Both the position numbers and the translations under genes were made by a program. Below, piece after piece: positions 36,011 to 46,370 of a stretch of 64,000 nt of DNA. The notes beneath the pieces are model-generated. The model saw only the letters and a list, made by a program, of their open reading frames with translations, was not told the DNA's origin and did no database searches. The DNA comes from Apoda limacodes (Eukaryota > Arthropoda > Insecta > Lepidoptera > Limacodidae): contig OX291545.1 of NCBI GenBank assembly GCA_946406115.1, positions 12,538,001 through 12,602,000 on the forward strand, in the 5' to 3' direction. Numbering within the stretch: the first letter of the stretch is position 1; every line of letters starts with the position of its first letter.

Positions 36011-36408
36011 CTGGAAAGGACAAAAAAAAAAAAGTAAGACTATTTCTTTTACTGTTTCATATCTCAACTGCAAAAACAGAACCATTTCATGTGTCTCTTT
36101 TAAAAACAGTTATTTGATGGGTCTCTAAAAATTCATGAGAATGACCATAACAGGTAGGTACAGGAGTTTGATAAGGGCACCAACGCTGGCGATAGCTATG
36201 TGAGTTGCTTCATCTGTCACTTCTCATAAACTCTTATCATCAACTTAGAGGAAGTTGCCTTATGCTTATTATATATATACCTAGTCAGTCCTGAAATACT
36301 ATGACTAGCACAAAATTTTGAATTTCGAACGTGAACAAAAAATCTGATTATAGATTGTTTTCTTACAAATAAAAAACAAAATTATTTAATAAACATTTAT
36401 TTTTGTGA

Positions 36409-37020
36409 TGGAGTGGACGCTCAAAGAGGATTGAGTAGCAGTTATTGTGGCCACTTGCCTAACAGAATTTTCAAACTTCTTAAGAATTGGAAAATCTCAC
36501 AGAGGTTTGTGTATTGTACCATCAAGAGGTGTAATGAATACTCAAGTGTTGCAGACAAGAGATCAGGCATACCTCGCACTGTTAGGACTCTAGTAGTCAT
36601 AAAAGCGATCAAGGCACGCATTGCAAAATCTTCTCTTGAAACAAAAATTAATGGCTATGCAAATGGGTTTAAGTACTAAGACTGTTAAAAAGGTACTCAA
36701 TGAAGACCCGGGTTTATGGGCTTACAGAAAACAAAGTGGAAACCTCCTTAACGCGTGCTTGAAAGCAATGATACTAAGAAGATCCAGAGTTTTGCTAAAT
36801 CAGTACACGATAAAAAGCACCGAGATATCCCATTCACTGATGAAATTTTTTTTAACATTGTGGAGAAGTAGAACAAACAGAATGATAGGGTGCACGCAAC
36901 AAGTTCTGCAGAAGCTGGTGAAGCTACTCCCTGAGTCCAGCATCATTGATAATAACTGAAGTTCACTTTTGTGAAAAGGGAGTCAAAACCAGTGCCAAAG
37001 TTTTCATGTCACTGTTTTGC
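36409..37020 (+). pseudogene. mariner transposase, N-terminal part (broken)
   Basis: This is the N-terminal DNA-binding half. RIFKLLKNWKISQRFVYCTI is the first helix-turn-helix and SGIPRTVRTLVVIKAIKARI is the linker to the second. Around 36640-36730 the frame changes to give MAMQMGLSTKTVKKVLNEDP and AYRKQSGN, and further shifts follow with RSRVLLNQY. The catalytic domain starts near 36860 and is cut at 37020 by the LINE insertion. The remaining half is at 42342-42700. Loss of function predates or accompanies the insertion. Confidence 0.85.
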
Positions 37021-37175
37021 CCAACCTAACCCAACCCCGTGCAGACGTGTACGCACTTGTGCTGTATACGCTGGACGGTGCCGGTCCCAAGTCCAAATAA
37101 ATGGGGAGGGCCCTGGCCTACATTTATCAAGGAGCCTTTGAGCTGCAAAGCGGGCATACTTGGAAATGCAGTCCT

Positions 37176-37352
37176 ACATACACATGCACATACATACACA
37201 CATGCACATACATACACACACACACACACACCTTCTCTAACGCACAAACCCACACGCACACACACACAGCAATACACACATACACCCACACACCAGTCAA
37301 CTCACTATATCACACCAACATCACTCACCACACACACAATGCACATCATACC
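37176..37352. repeat. CA-rich simple repeat in the LINE 5' region
   Basis: CACATACATACACACATGCA-type repeats grade into pure CA runs and back to mixed ACACAC sequence. It lies between the 5' end of the LOA-like element and its ORF1, so it is probably part of the element's 5' UTR. Confidence 0.85.
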
Positions 37353-37538
37353 AAAACCGGCAGAATTTTTTTGAAATGGATGTGAATTTTAAAAGAAAAC
37401 TGCCCCAGGAGGGTACCAGGAGAATCCCTTCCAGAACCTCTGAGCTCAGGCTCGGGGGCTCAGACTGCTCCACGTATTCTGGGGGGGAGCAAAACTTCAC
37501 AAACCCACACAATAAACCTGCGCGAGCTACCTAACGCT

Positions 37539-39020
37539 ATGCCCAGTGCAGAAATAACTTCTAATGCCTCCTGTCAGCTTGCACCGCGTCAAGCAGATGA
37601 ACGCAGAAATGCCATCGTCAACTCCGCCAAGCCAGCAGCCCCTGGAGGGAGAAAACGCAACGGAGACGGCGCTCAAAAAACAAGACTGCGCAACCGGGAA
37701 ACAGCGAGCCTTCTAAGACCAACGCTGACCAGAGTGCACAGCAAAGCAACGCGACTGAAGGGGAGACCCGACAAGAGGACCCAGCTCTGACCGATGCCGC
37801 TACGAGGTTGACTTGGCCGAAGCCCTCGACCACTTGCGACGCGCTCAGTGAGGAACGCAGCCACAACGGGCGTGCGGGAACCACACATTCAGCGGGCGGG
37901 CCTATGATGATGGCTAACGCAAGCACGACTGGACAGCGCGGAGCACTGGGAGGGGTGACGTCTGAGGCTCCTCAAAGCGGACTCCTGGAGCGAGCTAGGG
38001 ACACCTCAAGGTCAACCCAACCAATCGCGACCACAACAAGTCCGAAGAAAAAACGGAAACGCGGACCTAACAAACGCGTATCACGCTATGCAGCGAATCG
38101 ACCTGAGCAATTGGGACACCCCGCACCCCCTGCAAAGGTGAAGAGGGAGCGCCCCGATGAAACCTTGTCGCTAAGGGACGGGCCGAAACGAGCCAAGCTG
38201 GATCTGACACCGAGGAAGACAGCAACTAGCAATGCCGATGCGAGTAAAACACACCTGCTCATAGCTATTGCTACCACGCCTGCCACTGACCTGACGGTGT
38301 AGCAAGCACAGCAGCTCGAACTCTCCATCGAAGAGAGGATTATTGAAGCAGCGCTTGCTTCACCGACAGACAACGAGCCACCATTCGCACCCGCATTTAG
38401 AGGGAAACCTATCATAGCAGAAGGCGTACTAAAAATGTGGTGTGAGAATGATGAGTCGCTAACTTGGCTCAAAAACACTGTAGCCACCCTACAGTCACCA
38501 ATCTCGGACAGCAAAATGACCGTCATCCGACAGTCAGACAGTCCGCGCATCGCTGTGGCTTCTGAAATCCATTGGTGTCGACCTAACGAGGACCCATCGC
38601 CTGCTGACCGCGCAGAACCCATGGTACAATGTAAAATCATGGCAATTGTACGGCGCAATCATGCAAGAGAAGGGTATCTTCCTGACCCTGGGCATTCCGG
38701 AATCCGAGGTGGCGAAGATTCTGGAAAGGGATAGACGAGTCGCCTTCATCTCCGGCAGTGTGTATATCAGATTCAGCACTGTTGGAGGTGGAGGTGATTC
38801 GGCGGACACAGAATCCCCAAACGAACCCAACACAAATGGAGCTAAGGCTACTGGCCACACACTACCAGCTACCAACCCAACCACCGCAGCCTTAGCTTCC
38901 ACAGAACACGCACCTATGGACACACACGCAGCTCCCACACCAAACATAGGCGCCTACGACCACACGTCGTCTGATCGGGAGTCGTTGGACAGTAAAATTC
39001 TCGGGTCCCTATCAGATTAG
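37539..39020 (+). pseudogene. LOA-like LINE ORF1 (DUF4780-like), broken
   Basis: This is the nucleic-acid-binding ORF1 protein of the LINE. It is read in three stretches: 37539-37790, then 37808-38734 in a second frame with an internal TAG at 38300-38302, then about 38680-39020 in the first frame again. The N-terminal half is very basic (SPKKKRKRGPNKR, VKRERPDE, GPKRAKLDLTPRK). A folded domain follows with WCENDESLTWLKNTV, ISDSKMTVIRQSDSPRIAVA and KGIFLTLGIPESEVAKILER. It ends in VAFISGSVYIRF, the pattern I associate with DUF4780 in insect LINE ORF1 proteins. No CCHC knuckles were seen. The tail is Thr/Pro/Ala-rich. Confidence 0.75.
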
Positions 39021-39021
39021 C

Positions 39022-42000
39022 ATGATCCAAACTAAGCTCCATCATAAGCAAATTGCAGCGGCTACCCTGCGCAGACTGCTGGAGGTTGACAAGAAGACCA
39101 TAGCCCTAATCCAGGAGCCGTGGATTAGAGGAAATAACATATGCAGTCTTAACAACATCGGGGGTAAGTTACTACACAAAATCTCGGCTAATCAACCGAG
39201 AACATGCATATACATACCCAGATCAATACCACCCTTGCTACTAACCAATTTCTGTTCCAGAGACCTTACAGCTGTAAGGCTTGACAAAGGAACGAACAAA
39301 CAAACGCTAGTGCTAGCCTCTGTCTACATGCCCAGGGATGAGGTAATACCGTCTAAGGAGCTGACTGAACTAGAGCAACACTGCGAAGACCACAGCTGGG
39401 ACATTATAATATCAGCTGTCGCAAATGCTTACCACCCTCTACGGGGGAGTCCAACACCAAACCAACGAGGTGAGTCTCTAACAGAGTATATATTCTCAAC
39501 TAACCTTTCTATAATTAACAATGGCTCGGAGCCCACTTTTGTTAATTCCAGATATCAGACCATAGTAGATGTAACTCTCGCATCCGATGGAGCAACGGAT
39601 CTTGTGTCAAACTGGCACGTCTCCGCTGAGCCATCCTTTGCAGACTACAGGAGAATCTGCTATACCATACAAGTGCATGAGAAGGACCAACAACCAAAAC
39701 GTAACCCACGTAAGACGGACGTTGCGAGGTACACGACCCTTCTTCAACATGAAGTAGATATTAATCACCTTTAAAGACATGACCAACAGCACTGACAACA
39801 TAGAACATAATATAAACACACTAACCACGTGTATCCAACACAGCTACCAGCAAGCCTGCACCCCTACAACACCAATCATAGGGGGAAAGTCTCACTGGTG
39901 GGGGCCAGAACTAGAGAGACTTAAACTCAATCTGAAAAGACTCTTTAATCAAGCCAAAAACACAAGAACTGAAATAGACTGGGAACGATATAAACAAGCC
40001 CAGTATCATTACAAGAAGCGCATAAAATATCGCAAAGGTGAATCCTGGCGGCGGTTCCAACCCTTCAAATCTGCTGGCCTGGACAACATATTTCCAGCAC
40101 TCTTGAAATGGGGACAAACAACACTATGTGTGCCACATCTAGTTGATATATTTAGAGTTTCCATAGCTCACAACTATATACCTCGCCAGTGGAGAGAAGT
40201 CAAGGTCATATTTTTACCAAAACCGGGTAAATCTGACTACACACAGGCGAAATCTTTCAGGCCAATTAGTCTGACCTCCTTCATGCTGAAGACTCTAAAG
40301 AGAATTACAGATAGATATCTAAGGGAGCGCATGCCAATGCAACGCAAACAACATGCTTATAGAAAGGGTAGATCGAAAGAATCAGCCCTACATGCTGTCG
40401 TAGGAACTATAGAAGCAGCCCTCTGATAAGCTAATGACACTATGCGCTTTCATTAACATCGAAGGAGCGTTCGACAAAACGAAATTCAACAGCATCAGCC
40501 GCTGTCTTAGTAGATTTGAAGTCGAACAAACCATCAGTGGGTGGATTGATCAACTTCTGAAGCTAAGAGCAGTACAATTTACAGTTAACACCACCACAAG
40601 AGGCATTGTAGCCAAAGGCTGCCTACAAGGAGGAGTACTCTCTCCTTTACTGTGGAACATTGTGGTGGATGATCTGCTGAAACGTATTAACGATAGATGC
40701 TACTACACAGTAGGTTATGCGGACGACATTACCATTCTGATCAAAGGCAACTTAGAAAATATTATCTGCACTTGCATGCAACTAGCCCTCAGAATCATGG
40801 AAGAGTGGTGTCACCACCATGAACTGACGGTAAACCCCAACAAAACAGAATTAGTCCTTTTCACAAACAAAAGGAAAATTCAAAAAACTACCATGCCAAA
40901 ACTATTTGACATTAAGCTTACCCTTTCAATTGAAATCAAATACCTTGGGGTAATTTTAGACAACAAACTAAATTGGAGTAAGCATCTAAGCACAAAAATA
41001 ACCAAGGCATGTACAACCTTCTGGCAATGCAAGCAAGCAAAATAGGCAAGAAATGGGGCCTTAAGCCATCCATAACCCTATGGCTTTATACAGCCATAAT
41101 ACGACCCATGATAACATATGGCGCTGCAGTTTGGTGGCCCCGAACTCAGTTAAGCACAGTAAAAAACAAACTACAAAGCCTGCAGCGTCTTGCCTACCTA
41201 GCAACCACAGGCAGTATGAAAACAACTCCCACAACAGCTTTAGAAGTCATTCTCAACCTCAGACCCCTTCATCTTGTTATACAACAAGAATACAACTTAA
41301 AAGAGTAGGGCTCTGGAAATGGGATGGCAGAATCACTCATGCACGACTCAAAGAGGCAATAGGAAACAAGCTTCCGATGATAGAGGCTACATGTGACATC
41401 ATCCCAAAAACCTTTGTCTTTGACAAAAAATACCGTATCCAGCTTCATGAGGAAGAAAAGGATAGCTAGGATAGCGCAGTGGTAGTCTCCCATGACCTGA
41501 ACATCAACATATCAAAGAGCTTGGGTGCACTCAACACCATCTTCCAAGCAGAATGTGTTGGGATTACCCGAGCTGCAACAGCGGTCTTATCTAGAGGCAT
41601 AAGCGATGCATCAATATGCATCATCTCCGACAGTGCCACTGTGCTACAAGCTCTCAACAACAACCGCATCAACAGTGGACTAATCCTGGAGTGTCACTGT
41701 GAATTGCAAAAAATTGCATTGAAGAACCGGGTTATTCTTCAATAGATACGTGGTCATAGTGGGTCTCTAGGCAATGATGCGGCAGATGAGTTAGCAAAGA
41801 GAGGATCGGGCACTAAAATAATGGGACCCGAACCAATTGTACCGATACCATTCATTTAGTTACATGACAGAACCTTACAACAACACAACAAACAGTGGGC
41901 AGAACAGACAGACTGCAAACAAACCAAGAATGTTCTTACATCCTTGGACGCAAATCTGTCGCACAAACTGTTAAAACTTAGCAGGAAAAACCTACCCTAC

Positions 42001-42246
42001 ATAGTTGGCATAATAACAGATCACTGCCCGCTAAACAGGCACTTTTTCAATATCGGCGTTACCGACAGTCCTCTATGCAGGGGCTGTATGGAAGCCGAGG
42101 AGACACCATCTCACGTGGTTCTTCATTGCAAAAGCGTGAGCGACCAACGGACAAAGCTCCTTAAGAATCCACAAACCATGAGAGAGGCACTGAATAACAT
42201 CAGATTCCTCCTTAACTTTTGGATGGAGCTGGGATGGTATGAGTAA
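39022..42246 (+). pseudogene. LOA-like LINE ORF2 (endonuclease, RT, RNase H), broken
   Basis: The endonuclease (39022-39774) has IALIQEPWIRGNNI, LVLASVYMPRDEVIPSKELT and FVNSRYQTIVDVTLAS. DANAHHP-type active-site wording is altered to VANAYHPL, and the D-H pair is read as FADYRRI. The RT follows in several frames, with KSAGLDNIFPALLKWG, VIFLPKPGKSDYTQAKSFRP, GCLQGGVLSPLLWNIVVDDL and the catalytic GYADDITILI near 40710. RNase H (41460-41830) shows QAECVGITRAATAVL, IISDSATVLQALNNN and GHSGSLGNDAADELAKRGSG. A Cys-containing end follows (CRGCMEAEETPSHVVLHC, 42080-42130). Between WRRF and QPFKSAGLDN at about 40055 a segment that family members have is missing, so an internal deletion is inferred. 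Confidence 0.85.
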
Positions 42247-42341
42247 CCAATGACAGGTATTGGTTACCTACGTACAATGGCCCTATTATGAGGCTAAGTG
42301 CGGAAAACATTAGTCCAACTAACTAACTGTCACTGTTTTGC

Positions 42342-42700
42342 ATCGTATTGTAAAAGACCTGCCTCAGATGCTGTTTTTTGGCCGGCGGTTTCAACAGGAC
42401 TGCACAGCGGCACACAAAGCTAAAACATGACCCAGGCATGATTTGAGCTCAACAATATTGACTTAATAAAGCATGAAGATTGGCCCTCCTCCAGCTCTGA
42501 TCTTAATCCTTTGGATTATAAAGTATGGCAGGTTATAGAGGAGAAAGTATGTGCTAAACCTCATAAACATTTGGAGAGCCTGAAAACATCATTGAGAAAA
42601 AGCAATGGCAGAAATTGATATGAATATGGTGCATGCTGTGATTAATTACAAAGACTCAAGGCCTGTAGCAAATGGCAGAAAGCATTTTGAATAAATTTTA
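42342..42700 (+). pseudogene. mariner transposase, C-terminal part (broken)
   Basis: This continues the transposase interrupted at 37020. Recognisable pieces, read across frames, are FQQDCTAAHKAKT near 42395 (the second catalytic Asp region), DWPSSSSDLNPLDYKVWQVI near 42480-42540 (the third catalytic position) and EKVCAKPHKHLESLKTSLRK near 42545-42600. There are several frameshifts. The junction with the LINE repeats the 14-base target sequence. Confidence 0.85.
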
Positions 42701-42814
42701 TTGTATTTTATAAAATAAAATACTTACATTTCCAGTAAAAAAAATCATTATTTTACAGCACAGCATTTTATTTTATTTCACAACCTATAATAACTATGAC
42801 AGTATTTAAGGACC

Positions 42815-43782
42815 TATGAGGTACATTTATGGATTTTGAGGAACATAACGCTTACATTTGACTTGTCATCTCCTTGTCTTACATTTTTGTGTTGAGAACT
42901 GACATATTCACAAAACTAAATCAATTTTGCCACAAAATATTGATGTTGTCTAACTTATCAAGACTATAAAAAAATTGGCCATGTACTGTAAATTTATGCA
43001 GTGACATACCTCACAAGCAATGGACTACAGATTTTAGGAGGCCAAGAGTTACAGAACAAGTTTCTCCAAGCAAGTCACACTACCAATGCATGGATAAAAG
43101 TCCTTAAGTCTCAAATGAAAATGATAATCTCATGTTTCTGTTTGAACCAGATAAACGTCTTTACATATAGAGTGCATAAGTTATCAGTTTCTAAAATGAA
43201 TAAAATACTAATAGTTGGTGGAACAGCTCAGATAGATACATGTGAAACAAATAAAGCAATTCTAGTCAAAAAATTTACAGCATTTTTATTTACCTATGTA
43301 TTATAATTTTGACATTAAAATGTAATAAAAAATTACAATATCTGGTTTTGTTCAGGAGCTCTAACCAGGTAAAATAATGGAATTTTTTTTTCTTAGCACT
43401 TTTGTACACCCAAACCTGGAGCACCTTCACTGGTTTTGCATGTATAGACACTAAAATAAAAAGTAGAAGTAAAAATTATGTTGCCATTTTAGTAGTGTAA
43501 TTTAATATTAAGATTTTTTAATTAATCTTACTATAGCAGTTTCTATCCGCCCCCTATGTTATACTAGCATTGATTGCGCCTTGTTCGCGTCTATGACTGT
43601 GCATATTCACTCACGTGACTAAGACCCTCCCTCTCTTCAAGCAACAAAAACTTACGCGAACATTTTTGACTATCAACATACGCCAAATATAACTGCTAAC
43701 AGCAAAATGCATCAACCAATATCTACCTACTTAGACTTAAATGCACGGAAAAATAAGATATCAAACCTTTAGTCATAGTTAC
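42815..43782. other. sorting-nexin intron remainder, no exon seen
   Basis: AT-rich intronic sequence lies between the mariner right end and the exon at 43783-44046. A 101-codon open frame on the plus strand (43001-43306) has no recognisable motif and was not called. Confidence 0.45.
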
Positions 43783-44046
43783 CTTTCTAGGAAATGACAC
43801 GTTGTTCAATAGGGCTGGAAAGTCTTTCTTCAATCCATTGTACAAGTCTAAAAAATGTGTGTATCTCCGTTCAACGTTTGCTGGATCTTCATCTAATTTA
43901 AAATCATTTCGCCGTACTTGTAACATGTATGCTACATATTTCTTTTCAGCTTCAACACCTTCCACAGTTCGAGAGGATACAATTTCGAAAGTAAGCATTT
44001 GGTTTTTGGATTTTAATTTAGGGTCTTGTAACCAAATTAACCAGCA
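43783..44046 (-). CDS. sorting nexin (SNX20/21-type), first visible exon (PX domain)
   Basis: The minus-strand exon lies between the acceptor TTGTCATAAATAG (ending at 44047) and the donor AGAAAG|GTAACT. It has 88 codons in phase 0. It reads WLQDPKLKSKNQMLTFEIVS, then KKYVAYMLQVRRNDFKL, VERRYTHFLDLYNGLKKDFP and NNVSFPRK. These are the PX-domain landmarks: the first strands, the RRY motif whose Arg contacts the phosphoinositide headgroup in family members, and the FPRK after the Pro-rich turn. Such proteins bind endosomal membranes and act in cargo sorting. The four visible exons give 268 residues. The start exon is not identified and should lie to the right, beyond the Merlin-like element. SNX20 and SNX21 are close relatives, so I do not choose between them. 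Confidence 0.88.
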
Positions 44047-44409
44047 CTATTTATGACAAAGCACAGACAGATAGCCAAGGTAGTGATTATATTCTCTTTG
44101 CAGCTAACAAGTAATTTTGCAAGTAACAACACCAAACCAAATTGTTTTGCGTTTTTGTTTTGACAGACAAGACAAAACAAACAACTAGGGCGTTCCATCT
44201 GACTACTTGTAGCAGAAATTGTTAGCGATTTGCGTTTCATGCTTTTGGTAGCAAAATCTAATTAAGGCGTTCCTTCTGAGCCGCGTAGCAATTAAATAGT
44301 ATAACCTCATTTTAGCACCAACTACCCGTTCCGTCTAAGCGCACCTGATAATTTTAGCAGCGTTATTATTGTTTAAACGCAACGCGTTTGGCGTCATTAT
44401 TTTACAGTT

Positions 44410-44495
44410 CCGTGTGTGTATATGTTTGAGTATTTTATTTTGATTTTTTTTTAGATAATAACAAAGATATAGAGTTCATAATGCGAAAATAAACT
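44410..44495. repeat. inverted segment X, inner copy
   Basis: About 86 bases (GTATATGTTTGAGTATTTTA, then ATAACAAAGATATAGAG) recur in reverse complement at 45856-45940. Here the segment lies inside the Merlin-like element. The partner lies just outside its right end. This arrangement does not fit one simple pair of terminal repeats. Confidence 0.8.
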
Positions 44496-44618
44496 TTTCT
44501 TTAAAAAAACCACGGGAATTTTTTTACTTTGTTGACGGATGGTATTTTTACTTAAAATTTTTTTTTTTCATTAATTTTTAGGCTACAAAATTAATAATTA
44601 CAACAGACTTACATAGTA

Positions 44619-45265
44619 TTACGACTGCGGAGGATAGAGAATCCCAGCTGCAGTCCAAAATTGGTGAAAACGTTCACCAGCCACTTTAAAAGTTTGTCGG
44701 AATCGAACGAGAAAGGCCTCACGGCGGATATATTGTGGAACATTCGCACGCAAATCCCGCCAAAGTCTCTCTATAATTTGCGTGTGTGCACCTGTTACGA
44801 GATCAAAAAAATGCACGCTGTGATTCACACACAAGTGCTGGAAGCCTTCTTCCGTCAAAGTTTCATAGGCTTTCCAGCAGTCGCTATATATAATTGACCC
44901 CGGCTTAATATAGTCTTTCACTAATTGAATAAGAGTGTCCTTACCACGTTTTTGGACAGGCACAAAAAACTGTTTTGACTTGTCTAGTCTTTCAACTCCG
45001 CCAAAAACCCACTGTCCTTGCACAATACGCCCGCGATTATACTTACGGCGACTGAATTTAGCTTCGTCAATTTCGACAATAACGCCTTCGCCACCAATTT
45101 GTTGCGAATGACGAACACTCCAATCGCAGTTACTTCGCGCACAAAACTTGCCCAATCCCTATAAGTTCTGGTGGAAATATCCAAATCACTTATTATATAC
45201 GAACTGCGGCTACGCGGTATGCTCAAATAAAGATAAACGAATTCGAACACTTTCCCCACCGGCAA
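44619..45265 (-). pseudogene. Merlin/ISXO2-type transposase, nearly intact
   Basis: The DDE transposase of the element is read on the minus strand. The upstream part (to about 45130) gives VGKVFEFVYLYLSIPRSRSS and TYRDWASFVREV. After one frameshift the main frame (44619-45155) gives CDWSVRHSQQIGGEGVIVEI, then DEAKFSRRKYNRGR, GQWVFGGVERLDKSKQFFVP and KPGSIIYSDCWKAYETL. It continues with HTQIIERLWRDLRANVPQYI. The acidic triad is visible as EIDE, YSD and IERLW. The N-terminal zinc-finger region found in some relatives was not traced beyond 45265. Only the one shift separates it from an open frame, so the insertion is fairly recent. Confidence 0.85.
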
Positions 45266-45855
45266 GCTCTAATTTTCAAAAAAGTGCCTTTGAACTAAGA
45301 CGATTTAAATGTACAAGATACCGCTTTGCGCTTAGTTTTCTTGTCTTATTTCAAGTTGGCCTTGTCACATCTAAATAAGTTTATGACTGCACTAAAATTG
45401 CACTCTTTCCCGCACTTTCCACATACCTATTGAACACTAGGACACCGTGTTTTTTTTTTAAAATCAAATAGAAGTTGAGAGTCTCCTGCAGAACCAACAA
45501 AACTAATATGTCCAATTTCTCTAAACTTTAAATTACGGCCGTTACAACTGAAAGTTCCGCGCGAGGTTGAAGCCATAACGGAAACTAAAAACTTCACTCA
45601 CAACCAACAAACCAACCAGAAATAGTTCTATTATGTTTCCACCCTAAACAAATTTCACTCATAACGTTTTTTTGGTTGCAACCTAACACGGCCGTTTTGG
45701 GGTGCCCTAACAAGATTACTGGGTAGAAATAAAAAAATAACCACGAACGATCGCTCAGACGAATGGTTAAGAGTCAATATTAGATTTTGCTACTAAAAGT
45801 ATGGAACGAAAACCGCTAACAATTCTGCTAAATAGTAGTCAAATGGAACGCCCTA

Positions 45856-45940
45856 AAGTTTATATTTGCATTATGAAATATCTTTGTTTTTATCTATAAA
45901 AAAATCAAAATAAAATACTCAAACATGTACACACACACTT
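45856..45940. repeat. inverted segment X, outer copy
   Basis: This is the reverse complement of 44410-44495, beginning directly at the right tip of the Merlin-like element. It contains ATACTCAAACATGTACACAC. See the entry at 44410. Confidence 0.8.
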
Positions 45941-46370
45941 AACTGTCCAATTTGAACGGCAACTCCTCAATCATCGAAAAGAAAACGATTATCAATTGAC
46001 ACAATTCATTATTATAATAAAATATTATTACCTTGCAAATCCGCTGAAAACAATTCAGTACTAGCACTCACGTTCAGAAGTATACCATCCACATGTGTAG
46101 GAGTACACCTCCCTAAATTGCGAACAAAACTTGACACGTGTTTCCCTTCAACACGAGCGTGCTATACCTTCACCAAAAATTTGGCACTCATAATATTTAT
46201 TATTATATTATATTCATGGATAGTATATGGATAGTTTTAAGTCTAGGTACCTATATAAGTAGTATATGTAATGTTACTATACATATGATTGTGCAAGAAT
46301 GTAATTATGATGGCGCTAATGCCACTAGTATTATTAAATATCGGAATAATCTTAACTATCTGTATTCCTC

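Larger units (their letters stand above)
37021..42327 (+). mobile_element. LOA-like LINE with ORF1, ORF2 and RNase H, flanked by a 14-bp target duplication
   Basis: This 5.3-kb non-LTR element is bounded on both sides by the perfect 14-base direct repeat TGTCACTGTTTTGC (37007-37020 and 42328-42341). The 5' region (37021-37538) contains a CA-rich stretch at about 37176-37352. ORF1 and ORF2 follow, separated by a single base at the TAG-C-ATG junction (39018-39024). The 3' end carries ACTAACTAACT-type short repeats instead of a poly(A) tail. Endonuclease, RT and RNase H in that order, with a DUF4780-like ORF1, suggest the LOA/R1 group. The clade name is inference. It is full-length at both ends but carries an internal deletion and frame breaks, so it is dead. 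Confidence 0.9.
36284..42814 (+). mobile_element. mariner/Tc1-type transposon, split by a LOA-like LINE
   Basis: The left end (36284) reads GTCAGTCCTGAAATACTATG and the right end, reverse-complemented from 42814, reads GGTCCTTAAATACTGTCATA. These imperfect TIRs are flanked by TA on each side (36282-36283, 42815-42816). After removing 37021-42341 about 1.2 kb remains, a normal mariner length. The transposase is broken by stops and shifts. It lies in the sorting-nexin intron, transcribed opposite to the gene. Confidence 0.88.
44187..45854 (-). mobile_element. Merlin-like DNA transposon with inverted ends
   Basis: The left end AGGGCGTTCCATCTGACTAC and the reverse-complemented right end AGGGCGTTCCATTTGACTAC match for about 75 bases, up to TAGTAGCAAAATCTAAT or its variant. 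Further diverged versions of GTTCCRTCTGAGC occur inside the left end (near 44270 and 44330) and once near the right end (45750), like subterminal repeats. The flanks CAAACAACT and AAAGTTTAT do not form a clear target duplication. The transposase at 44619-45265 is of the ISXO2/Merlin type. The element sits just upstream of the first visible sorting-nexin exon. Confidence 0.8.

Noticed and set aside
35790..36085. A separate small gene starting at 36085 on the minus strand
   Set aside because: The upstream part is intron read-through. The exon joins in phase with 43783-44046 and 33826-34019 as one PX-PXB protein.
37039..37385. His/Thr-rich open frames and their Cys/Val-rich antisense in the CA-rich region
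   Set aside because: These come from the CA simple repeat in the LINE 5' region. No real protein is indicated.
46032..46160. Possible upstream exon of the sorting nexin, about 40 open codons ending at a GT donor (CTTGCAAG-type border)
   Set aside because: Its open frame ends in a phase that does not fit the acceptor at 44047, and it contains no ATG. A 12-base micro-exon reading fits the phase but is too weak to claim.
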